From Clostridiales bacterium UBA1775 (GTDB lineage Bacteria; Bacillota; Clostridia; Monoglobales; Firm-18), in NCBI GenBank assembly GCA_002314595.1, contig DCGP01000003.1:1-63250 (forward strand): a stretch of 63,250 bases of DNA. The letters are read 5' to 3'. The notes beneath the pieces are model-generated. The model saw only the letters and a list, made by a program, of their open reading frames with translations. It was not told the DNA's origin and did not search any database. Numbering within the stretch: position 1 is the first letter of the stretch; each line of letters begins with the position of its first letter. Positions 17,764 to 24,394 of this stretch are shown one piece after another. A program made the translations under genes and the position numbers.

Positions 17764-17826
17764 AAATTGTCCAAATTGTAAAAAAATTAACAATATTCGT
17801 AATATTGATTGACATTTGGACAATTT
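17764..17826 (+). promoter_or_regulatory. Inverted-repeat operator candidate and promoter of the NifU-like/GGGtGRT operon
   Basis: AAATTGTCCAAAT (17764-17776) is repeated in perfect inversion at 17814-17826. Between them lies a smaller palindrome, CAATATT-CGT-AATATTG (17791-17807). The promoter is TTGACA (17809-17814) with TAAAAT (17832-17837) at 17 bp spacing, so the right arm fills the spacer and a bound protein would block or bend the promoter. Confidence 0.6.
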
Positions 17827-17881
17827 TTATGTAAAATAAAAATGTTAGGTTAAATTATTAGATAGTGAAAGGAGAAATAAA

Positions 17882-18574
17882 ATGATTTATTCACAAGAAG
17901 TGGAAAATATGTGCCCTATCGCTAAGGGTGCAGACCACGGTCCTGCTCCTATTCCACAGGAAGGACTTTGGACAAAAGCAAAAGAAATTAAAGACATTAA
18001 CGGTTTCACACACGGTATCGGCTGGTGTGCACCACAACAAGGCGCTTGTAAATTAACTCTTAATGTTAAGGAAGGTGTTATTCAAGAGGCATTGGTTGAA
18101 ACATTAGGATGCTCAGGTATGACTCATTCAGCTGCTATGGCTGCTGAAATCCTTGCAGGCAAGACAATTTTAGAAGCATTAAATACAGACCTTGTATGTG
18201 ATGCTATTAACACAGCAATGCGTGAATTATTCCTTCAAATCGTTTATGGTAGAACACAATCTGCATTTTCAGAAAATGGTCTTCCTATCGGTGCAGGTCT
18301 TGAAGACTTGGGTAAAGGTTTAAGAAGCCAAGTTGGTACAATGTACAGCACAGTTGCAAAAGGTCCTCGTTACCTTGAAATGGCAGAAGGCTATGTTACA
18401 AAAATCGCTCTTTCAGAAGATGACGAAATCATCGGCTACCAATTTGTAAAATTGGGCGTAATGATGGAAAACATCAAAAAGGGTATGAGTGCTGACGAAG
18501 CTCTTAAAAAAGCAACAGGCACATACGGCAGATTCGACGACGCTGTTAAGTATGTAGACCCAAGAACAGAATAG
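17882..18574 (+). CDS. NifU/IscU-like Fe-S scaffold domain protein (partner of GGGtGRT protein)
   Basis: The middle of this 230-residue protein resembles the IscU/NifU N-terminal scaffold. GWCAPQQGACKLTLNV (Cys49, Cys56) corresponds to the first scaffold cysteine region, and TLGCSGMTHSAAMAAEILAGK (split here as TLGCSGM and THSAAMAAEILAGK; Cys77) to the GC-x-A-x-x-AS region. Cys11 and Cys106 may complete a site. The N-terminal 45 residues and the C-terminal 90 residues are not IscU-like. It is not beside cysteine desulfurase or other isc/suf genes. I recognise it as a conserved clostridial protein annotated as an iron-sulfur scaffold; its function is unproven. Confidence 0.75.
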   Translation: MIYSQEVENMCPIAKGADHGPAPIPQEGLWTKAKEIKDINGFTHGIGWCAPQQGACKLTLNVKEGVIQEALVETLGCSGMTHSAAMAAEILAGKTILEALNTDLVCDAINTAMRELFLQIVYGRTQSAFSENGLPIGAGLEDLGKGLRSQVGTMYSTVAKGPRYLEMAEGYVTKIALSEDDEIIGYQFVKLGVMMENIKKGMSADEALKKATGTYGRFDDAVKYVDPRTE

Positions 18575-18586
18575 GAGGATAAGATA

Positions 18587-19588
18587 ATGGCTTTATTTGA
18601 AGGCTACGAACGTAGAATTAAACAAATTAACGAAACACTTAATAAATACGGCATTTCTTCTTTGGAAGAAGCTGAAAAAATTTGCAAGGATAAGGGCATT
18701 GATGTTATCGGTATCGTTAAGGGTATCCAACCTATCTGCTTTGAAAATGCAGGCTGGGCTTACACATTAGGTGCTGCTCTTGCAATTAAAAAAGGCATTA
18801 AAAATGCAGCAGATGCAGCTGAAACAATCGGTGAAGGCTTACAAGCTTTCTGTATTCCGGGTTCTGTTGCAGATGACAGAAAGGTTGGCCTTGGTCATGG
18901 TAACCTTGGTGCAATGCTTTTAAGGGAAGAAACAAAGTGCTTTGCTTTCTTGGCAGGACACGAATCTTTCGCAGCAGCAGAAGGTGCTATCGGTATCGCA
19001 AGAACAGCTAATAAGGTTAGAAAAGAACCTTTACAAGTTATCCTAAACGGTCTTGGTAAGGACGCTGCTAAAATTATTTCAAGAATTAACGGCTTTACTT
19101 ATGTTCAAACAGACTTTGACTATGCTACAAGCAAGCTAAATGTTGTTAGCGAAAAGGCATACTCAAACGGCGAAAGAGCAAAGGTTAGATGCTACGGCGC
19201 TAACGATGTTCGTGAAGGCGTTGCTATTATGCACAAGGAAGATGTTGACGTTTCTATTACAGGTAACTCAACAAACCCAACAAGGTTCCAACATCCTGTT
19301 GCAGGCACATACAAAAAGGAATGTATCGAAAAGGGTAAAAAGTACTTCTCAGTAGCATCAGGTGGTGGTACAGGCAGAACACTTCACCCTGATAATATGG
19401 CTGCTGGCCCTGCTTCATACGGTATGACAGACACAATGGGTCGTATGCATTCAGATGCTCAATTTGCAGGTTCTTCATCAGTACCGGCTCACGTTGAAAT
19501 GATGGGCCTAATCGGTGCAGGTAATAACCCAATGGTTGGTATGACAGTTGCAGTTGCAGTTGCAATCCAAGAAGCAATGAATAAATAA
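18587..19588 (+). CDS. GGGtGRT family protein (function unknown)
   Basis: The protein carries the family signature GGGTGRT at residues 259-265. Other notable stretches are IQPICFENAGWAYTLG near 47, ETIGEGLQAFCIPGSV near 83 and LGHGNLGAML near 104. It has no transmembrane segment and no recognisable catalytic fold by eye; the many Gly-rich loops suggest nucleotide or cofactor binding, which is inference. It lies 12 bp downstream of the NifU-like gene, with AGGAGG overlapping that gene's stop, and a terminator follows, so the two form a closed bicistronic unit. Codon choice (many GCT, GGT, ATC) differs from its neighbours and suggests high expression. Confidence 0.85.
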   Translation: MALFEGYERRIKQINETLNKYGISSLEEAEKICKDKGIDVIGIVKGIQPICFENAGWAYTLGAALAIKKGIKNAADAAETIGEGLQAFCIPGSVADDRKVGLGHGNLGAMLLREETKCFAFLAGHESFAAAEGAIGIARTANKVRKEPLQVILNGLGKDAAKIISRINGFTYVQTDFDYATSKLNVVSEKAYSNGERAKVRCYGANDVREGVAIMHKEDVDVSITGNSTNPTRFQHPVAGTYKKECIEKGKKYFSVASGGGTGRTLHPDNMAAGPASYGMTDTMGRMHSDAQFAGSSSVPAHVEMMGLIGAGNNPMVGMTVAVAVAIQEAMNK

Positions 19589-19596
19589 TTAAACAA

Positions 19597-19635
19597 ATTT
19601 TAAAAGCTCAATGACATTAGTCATTGAGCTTTTTT
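19597..19635. terminator. Terminator hairpin, left copy of a 39-bp direct repeat
   Basis: The stem AAAAGCTCAATGA / TCATTGAGCTTTT (19602-19614 and 19621-19633) with T6 ends the GGGtGRT operon. It also contains the stop codon of the XRE gene on the minus strand. The same 39 bp recurs perfectly at 21774-21812. Confidence 0.9.
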
Positions 19636-19914
19636 GTTTTTCAATATATTAACTAAATTTGTTACAGCAGATATTTCATTTTCATTTAGTCCTGTTACAT
19701 CAATAGTTTGACATTTTTCTATTCCTAACAAATATTCCATAGAAACTCCAAATTCGTAGGAAAGCTTAACAAGAACTTCTAACGATGGCATTCTCTGTTG
19801 ATTTTCGTATGCCGAAATAATAGATTTGTTAACCCATAACTTGTTGGCAAGTTGTGTTTGTGTTAATCCCTTTTTTGTTCTTAATATTTTAAGATTTTCT
19901 GCAAATTGATACAT
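19621..19914 (-). CDS. XRE-family helix-turn-helix regulator
   Basis: The 97-residue protein has a Cro/C1-type HTH at residues 5-60 (LKILRTKKGLTQTQLANKLWVNKSIISAYEN, written here in two parts: LKILRTKKGLTQTQLA and NKLWVNKSIISAYEN). A short C-terminal tail follows (NENEISAVTNLVNILKNKK), perhaps for dimerisation. I chose ATG 19914 because AGAGGTG lies 7 nt upstream. It is divergent from the secreted protein gene, and repeated half-sites in the shared promoter region suggest that it represses both. Confidence 0.85.
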   Translation of the reverse strand: MYQFAENLKILRTKKGLTQTQLANKLWVNKSIISAYENQQRMPSLEVLVKLSYEFGVSMEYLLGIEKCQTIDVTGLNENEISAVTNLVNILKNKKAQ

Positions 19915-19928
19915 ATTTCTGCACCTCT

Positions 19929-20012
19929 TTCCACTATATGTGTATATTTTACAACACAAATAACAAAAATATGTGGAATTAAGTTGACAAATAGTGGAAT
20001 AGATGTTATAAT
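19929..20012. promoter_or_regulatory. Promoter and XRE operator half-sites
   Basis: For the plus-strand gene, TTGACA (19984-19989) and TATAAT (20007-20012) are 17 bp apart. The half-site ATAGTGGAA lies in that spacer (19991-19999). Its exact inverse, TTCCACTAT, lies at 19929-19937 just upstream of the regulator's ribosome site, and a partial copy, ATGTGGAA, lies at 19971-19978. Confidence 0.65.
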
Positions 20013-20043
20013 TAAGAAAATTTGTTTAAAAGGGGAGTTAGTT

Positions 20044-21774
20044 ATGAGGAGAAAATTGGTGTCATTGGTTTTATCATTTTGTTTGATTTCTTTATGTGTT
20101 GTAGTGTCGGCAGATGATTATTTAGATTATGTTTATAGAATGATGGAAAAAGCACAAAATCAGTTAAATTCAGTACTATCTGAAAAAAACACAAGAGTTT
20201 TTACGGGAAATGGATGGGAGCAAGTTGCAAATCCTCATGCAGTTAATGATGCTTATGAAAAAGTTGAATACTGGAAAGATAAGTATAACGAGTATGTAAT
20301 AAATCAACAACAACTTCAAGAATTTCTAGATAGTATTTCAAATAGCGATTATAGTGATTACACATCTGATTATTCAAGTAGTAGTTATAACGAAAATACA
20401 GGAAGTAAAAAGCAACTTATGGACGTAAGGATAATCAATGTTGATGAAAAAACATACGGAGATGAAGATTTTTATATTGAGGTTGATGATTATAATAAAG
20501 AAGTTGAAAACCCTATAGTTTTTTCAAGCATTACTCCGGAAGTTATATATGTATCTAACGACGGAAAGGCTCATATCAATGGCTCTGGTAGAGCTGAGAT
20601 TTTTGTTCAAAAAGCAGGAAATAATATTTATGCTGACTTTGTTGGAAAAATAACAATTAAAGTTAATAAACGAAAAATCAAAATTACTAATATTGATGCT
20701 TTAAATCAAAAAGCCGAATTTGATAATGTTTTAGATTCTGATAAAGGTATGATAAATATTGATTTTAGCTTGGTAAAGTGTGAAGTAACCAATCAGCTGG
20801 TTAATAAAGATCAAAGAGGTGAAATTTCGAATAAAAACCTTGAATTTTGTAATTTTAATTTAATTGGAATAAAAGCAAATGAATACGAATTAGAAAATAA
20901 TTCAATTACTATTGATTATAGTGATAAATACTTTGTAACATGTCACTTTACTTTAAATGAAAAAATTATTACTACAGAAACATATTTCTTAGGTGAATAT
21001 ATCAATATCAATACTGATACAATTTTTAAAGTAGATAATAAATATATGAATTTTGTACTTAATAGTGATAATTCTTATTTTGCCGGATTGTATATTGGAG
21101 ACGAAATAGTTAGCAACGACTTGTCATATTCTTTTTATATCAAAAAAGATATAACGCTAACTGCAAAATATATTCCCAAGTCCGGAAAAGGTTATTTGGT
21201 TAAGTATATAACAAATTGTGATGTTATTCTGCCTAACTCTTTCGTAAAAGATGGAGAAAAACTTGAAATTGAAAATCTAAAAAGAGACGATGCAGAATTT
21301 TTAGGATGGTATACAGATGAAAAATTAACAAAAAAGGTTAAACAAGATTATTCGATTAACGATACAACAATTTTATATGCAAAATGGAAAGAAAAAAACA
21401 CAGATAATAAATTTGTATTGCAAATAAATAAAGTAGACGCAAATGTATTTGGAACAATTAAGCGAAATGATGTTGCACCTATTACAAGAAATGATAGAAC
21501 AATGTTGCCTGCAAGATTTGTTGCAGAAAACCTTGGGGCAAAAGTTAGCTGGATTGAGGACGATAATAAGGTTGTAATTGATAATAATACAACAAAAATT
21601 ATAATTGTTGTAGGTTCAAAAACGGCGTATGTAAACGATAAAGCGGTTACATTAGATGTCCCTGCATTTACAGAAAACAACAGAACATATACACCTGTTA
21701 GATTTATTGCAGAAAGTCTTGGCACAACTGTAGATTGGGACGAATCAACACAATCAGTAATTATTACTAAATAA
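20044..21774 (+). CDS. Secreted protein with InlB-like repeat and stalk (copper amine oxidase N-like) domain
   Basis: Residues 1-23 form a signal peptide (hydrophobic LVLSFCLISLCVVV ending VSA). A Tyr/Ser-rich low-complexity segment lies near 95-120, and beta-rich unknown regions follow. Near 380-445 is an InlB B-repeat-like unit ending in the typical LYAKWKE. The last 115 residues form a stalk domain (MLPARFVAENLGAKVSW and TYTPVRFIAESLGTTVDW). It is probably exported and cell-wall associated. I start at ATG 20044 with GGGGAG upstream. It is AT-rich, and the terminator directly abuts its stop. Confidence 0.78.
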   Translation: MRRKLVSLVLSFCLISLCVVVSADDYLDYVYRMMEKAQNQLNSVLSEKNTRVFTGNGWEQVANPHAVNDAYEKVEYWKDKYNEYVINQQQLQEFLDSISNSDYSDYTSDYSSSSYNENTGSKKQLMDVRIINVDEKTYGDEDFYIEVDDYNKEVENPIVFSSITPEVIYVSNDGKAHINGSGRAEIFVQKAGNNIYADFVGKITIKVNKRKIKITNIDALNQKAEFDNVLDSDKGMINIDFSLVKCEVTNQLVNKDQRGEISNKNLEFCNFNLIGIKANEYELENNSITIDYSDKYFVTCHFTLNEKIITTETYFLGEYININTDTIFKVDNKYMNFVLNSDNSYFAGLYIGDEIVSNDLSYSFYIKKDITLTAKYIPKSGKGYLVKYITNCDVILPNSFVKDGEKLEIENLKRDDAEFLGWYTDEKLTKKVKQDYSINDTTILYAKWKEKNTDNKFVLQINKVDANVFGTIKRNDVAPITRNDRTMLPARFVAENLGAKVSWIEDDNKVVIDNNTTKIIIVVGSKTAYVNDKAVTLDVPAFTENNRTYTPVRFIAESLGTTVDWDESTQSVIITK

Positions 21775-21812
21775 TTTTAAAAGCTCAATGACATTAGTCA
21801 TTGAGCTTTTTT
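21774..21812 (+). terminator. Terminator hairpin, right copy of the 39-bp repeat
   Basis: This copy is identical to 19597-19635 over 39 bp and ends the secreted protein gene; its first base is the last base of the TAA stop. Confidence 0.9.
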
Positions 21813-21832
21813 AATAAAACAATAGATTTTAA

Positions 21833-21861
21833 TTGACTAACCTCTTCATAAGTGCTATAAT
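21833..21861 (+). promoter_or_regulatory. Sigma-A promoter of the nhaC gene
   Basis: TTGACT (21833-21838) and TATAAT (21856-21861) are 17 bp apart, immediately after the cassette's right-hand terminator. Confidence 0.75.
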
Positions 21862-21897
21862 TTTCCTTGGGGAATTTTTCATTTGGAGGGAAATAAA

Positions 21898-23220
21898 ATG
21901 GCAAAAAATCTAAAAAATGCAGGTGTATGGTCTTTGTTACCAATCGGAGTATTTTTAATTTTGTACCTTGGGTTAGGTATTGTGTTGGAATATGTGTTAA
22001 AAATTGATATGGGCTTTTACATTATTCCAATCGTAGTAGCATTTTTAGTAGCAATTTTAATTGCTTGTGTTCAGCACAGAGATATTAGCTTTGACACGAA
22101 ACTTGAACTAATGGCAAAGGGAGTAGGGGATAAAAATATTATGACAATGATATTGATATTCCTTGTAGCAGGTGTGTTTGTAGGTGTTACAGGCCGTGAT
22201 AGTGCCGAAGCAGTCGCATATTTTATGCTATCTGTTGCACCACCTAAATTGGCTGTGGCTGTACTTTTTGTTGTGGCGTGCTTTGTATCAACTGCAATGG
22301 GTACATCATGTGGAACAATCTCACTTTTAGTTCCAATCGGTGTCGCAGTGTCCCAAGCATCAGGCTTTTCATTACCATTTTGCATAGGCTCAATTATGGG
22401 TGGAGCAATGTTTGGTGATAACCTTTCATTTATTTCGGACACAACAATTGCAGCATGTAACACACAAGGCTGTCAAATGAAGGATAAGTTTAGAGCAAAC
22501 TTTAAAATTGCATTACCTGCAGCATTGGTAACACTTGCACTTATTGTTGTTTTTTCACTATCAGCAGGGGAAACATCAGTTGAAATTCCGGACTATAATA
22601 TGATTTTGTTAATTCCTTATGTACTTGTTTTAATAGGTGGTATTGCAGGGCTTAACGTATTCATTGTACTTCTTACAGGTATAATTTCAAGCTGTGCTAT
22701 CAACCTTGCAACAGGCACAACATCAGCAATAGACTTGATTTCAAATACAGGCTCAGGTGCATCAGGTATGTTTGAAACTATTTTGGTAACGATTTTAGTA
22801 TCTGCACTTTGTGGCATTATGCGTGCAACAGGTGGCTTTGATGCGCTGTTAAGAGGTGTCAAAAAGATTTTCAAGGGTAAAAAGGGTGGACAACTTGGCA
22901 TCGGTCTGTTAGTAGGCGCTATGGATATTGCTACTGCAAACAATACAGTTGCAATCGTTATGGCAGGCCCAATCGCTAAGGAAATTAGCGAGGATTACGG
23001 CGTGGATAAGAAAAAGACAGCATCAATTTTGGATACATTCTCATGTATTTTCCAAGGTATTATACCTTATGGTGCTCAAATGTTACTTGCAATTTCTGCA
23101 GCAACAACATTAGGATGCAAAATTTCAGCATTTGATATTATTCCAAACCTATATTATCCATTTTTACTTGCTGTTTCGTCAGTGCTGTTCATTGCTTTTG
23201 ACAGGAAATCGGCAAAATAA
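21898..23220 (+). CDS. Na+/H+ antiporter NhaC family protein
   Basis: This is a 440-residue integral membrane protein with about eleven hydrophobic segments. The conserved regions AMGTSCGTISLLVPIGVA near 135, GAMFGDNLSFISDTTIAA near 165 and FSCIFQGIIPYGAQ near 385 match the NhaC antiporter family, which exports Na+ (or amino-acid/organic-acid pairs in some members) in exchange for H+. ATG 21898 is preceded by GGAGGG. It is monocistronic with its own promoter. The exact substrate is uncertain. Confidence 0.85.
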   Translation: MAKNLKNAGVWSLLPIGVFLILYLGLGIVLEYVLKIDMGFYIIPIVVAFLVAILIACVQHRDISFDTKLELMAKGVGDKNIMTMILIFLVAGVFVGVTGRDSAEAVAYFMLSVAPPKLAVAVLFVVACFVSTAMGTSCGTISLLVPIGVAVSQASGFSLPFCIGSIMGGAMFGDNLSFISDTTIAACNTQGCQMKDKFRANFKIALPAALVTLALIVVFSLSAGETSVEIPDYNMILLIPYVLVLIGGIAGLNVFIVLLTGIISSCAINLATGTTSAIDLISNTGSGASGMFETILVTILVSALCGIMRATGGFDALLRGVKKIFKGKKGGQLGIGLLVGAMDIATANNTVAIVMAGPIAKEISEDYGVDKKKTASILDTFSCIFQGIIPYGAQMLLAISAATTLGCKISAFDIIPNLYYPFLLAVSSVLFIAFDRKSAK

Positions 23221-23249
23221 TTGACTATTTGTTAAAGATATTGTATAAT
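23221..23249 (+). promoter_or_regulatory. Sigma-A promoter of the DUF624 gene
   Basis: TTGACT (23221-23226) starts at the base after the nhaC stop codon, with TATAAT (23244-23249) at 17 bp spacing. Confidence 0.7.
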
Positions 23250-23250
23250 A

Positions 23251-23280
23251 AAAGGAGTTGATATATTCAACTCTTTTTAT
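23251..23280 (+). terminator. Hairpin with T tract (nhaC terminator or 5' leader hairpin)
   Basis: GAGTTGA / TCAACTC (23255-23261 and 23267-23273), extended by A/T pairs, is followed by T5. It follows the nhaC stop by 30 bp but also begins at the predicted transcription start of the next gene, so it may do both jobs. Confidence 0.7.
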
Positions 23281-23307
23281 TATATAACTTTTAAGGAGTA
23301 TTTCATT

Positions 23308-24129
23308 ATGGGACTTTTCCATAACTATGTTAAACCGGGCCCAGGTATTGAAAAGGACGTGCCTAAACGAACAGGCTTTCCACTTTATGCCGAGCTTTTT
23401 TCAAGGCATTTTTGGGATTTAATTAAATCAAATATGCTATATGCACTTGTAAGCATACCGATGTTTGTAATACTTTATTACGGCTCATATTTTATGAACG
23501 TTTTTTCATTTGACGGTATTCCAAAGGATTTTTCAAGCGTACTTTGCACATTTTATGCAGTAGTATTACTTGTTGTTTTAGGCTCCGGCCCTGCATCAGC
23601 CGGCCTTGCCTATACGTTAAGATGCTTTGCCCGTGAGGAGCATTGCTTTTTACTTATGGATTTCTTTGAAAAATTTAAACAAAACCTTAAACAAAGCATA
23701 ATTGTTACAATAATAGACGTTTTGCTTTATGTGGTGTGCTTGCCTGTTGCAATCAAAAGCTATTACCAAACATATCAGTCAACCAGCAGCAACTTGTGGT
23801 ACTTCTTGCTGATATTTACAATAGCAATAGCAATTATTTATGCAGTAATGCACATTTATTTTTATCAGTTTATTATTACGTATCAACTTAAACTTAAAGA
23901 TGCACTTAAAAATTCATTGATTATGACAGTGGTTTGCTTGCCGGCAACAGTGCTTTTAACAGCATTTATGGTAGGCTTGTCATTTTTAATGGCATCTTAT
24001 TTAGACCCATTAGTAATAGCCCTAATAATGTTAGTTTTCGGCGTAACATTCCTAAGGTTCCCTACGGAGTTTTACGCATCAAGGGCAATAGAACGAAAAA
24101 TGCCAAAGCAAGAAAATACAGAAGAATAA
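23308..24129 (+). CDS. DUF624 (YesL-like) membrane protein
   Basis: This 273-residue membrane protein has about six hydrophobic segments. The motif GSGPASAGLAYTLRCFAREE near residue 92-111 (shown here as GSGPASAGLAYTLR and CFAREE) is the signature of the DUF624/YesL family, whose members often sit near carbohydrate-uptake genes; the molecular role is unknown. No sugar genes are adjacent here. AAGGAG precedes the ATG. Confidence 0.75.
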   Translation: MGLFHNYVKPGPGIEKDVPKRTGFPLYAELFSRHFWDLIKSNMLYALVSIPMFVILYYGSYFMNVFSFDGIPKDFSSVLCTFYAVVLLVVLGSGPASAGLAYTLRCFAREEHCFLLMDFFEKFKQNLKQSIIVTIIDVLLYVVCLPVAIKSYYQTYQSTSSNLWYFLLIFTIAIAIIYAVMHIYFYQFIITYQLKLKDALKNSLIMTVVCLPATVLLTAFMVGLSFLMASYLDPLVIALIMLVFGVTFLRFPTEFYASRAIERKMPKQENTEE

Positions 24130-24163
24130 AATAAACCCTACCGAATAATCGGTAGGGTTTATT
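24130..24163. terminator. Bidirectional terminator between the DUF624 gene and tRNA-Gly
   Basis: AATAAACCCTACCG / CGGTAGGGTTTATT is a perfect 14-bp stem with a 6-nt loop. It lies 4 bp from the 3' end of the converging tRNA gene and serves both transcripts. Confidence 0.9.
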
Positions 24164-24167
24164 ACTT

Positions 24168-24242
24168 TGGAGCGGAAGACGAGATTCGAACTCGCGACGT
24201 TCACCTTGGCAAGGTGACGCTCTACCACTGAGCCACTCCCGC
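24168..24242 (-). tRNA. tRNA-Gly (GCC anticodon)
   Basis: The minus strand folds as a full cloverleaf: acceptor GCGGGAG / CTTCCGC, D stem GCTC / GAGC, anticodon stem TCACC / GGTGA around TTGCCAA, and T arm with GTTCGAAT. The 3' CCA is encoded. The gene is monocistronic. Confidence 0.97.
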
Positions 24243-24255
24243 AAAACGTATTATT

Positions 24256-24284
24256 ATTTTACTACATAAATTTTTATTTGTCAA
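24256..24284 (-). promoter_or_regulatory. Sigma-A promoter of tRNA-Gly
   Basis: On the minus strand, TTGACA (24279-24284) and TAAAAT (24256-24261) are 17 bp apart, 14 bp before the mature 5' end. Confidence 0.75.
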
Positions 24285-24287
24285 GTG

Positions 24288-24316
24288 TTGTAATAATATA
24301 ATTTTTGTGGTATAAT
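24288..24316 (+). promoter_or_regulatory. Sigma-A promoter of the typA operon
   Basis: TTGTAA (24288-24293) and TATAAT (24311-24316) are 17 bp apart, leaving a leader of about 72 nt before typA. I see no riboswitch in that leader. Confidence 0.7.
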
Positions 24317-24394
24317 AATATGATTGAATGGAATATTGTGCAAAAATATTTAAAAAGTACACTATTTGCTTAATATATGAAGGGAAGGACAGAA

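Larger units (their letters stand above)
19597..21812. other. Putative inserted cassette bounded by 39-bp direct repeats
   Basis: A perfect 39-bp repeat, each copy a complete terminator hairpin, brackets an XRE regulator and a secreted stalk-domain protein. The interior is visibly more AT-rich than the flanks. No transposase or integrase is present. Duplication by recombination at the hairpin, or capture of a gene pair with its own terminator, would both give this layout. Confidence 0.5.

Noticed and set aside
19906..20043. 46-residue N-terminal extension of the secreted stalk protein
   Set aside because: It crosses the promoter and operators, and it would bury the signal peptide that starts at ATG 20044.
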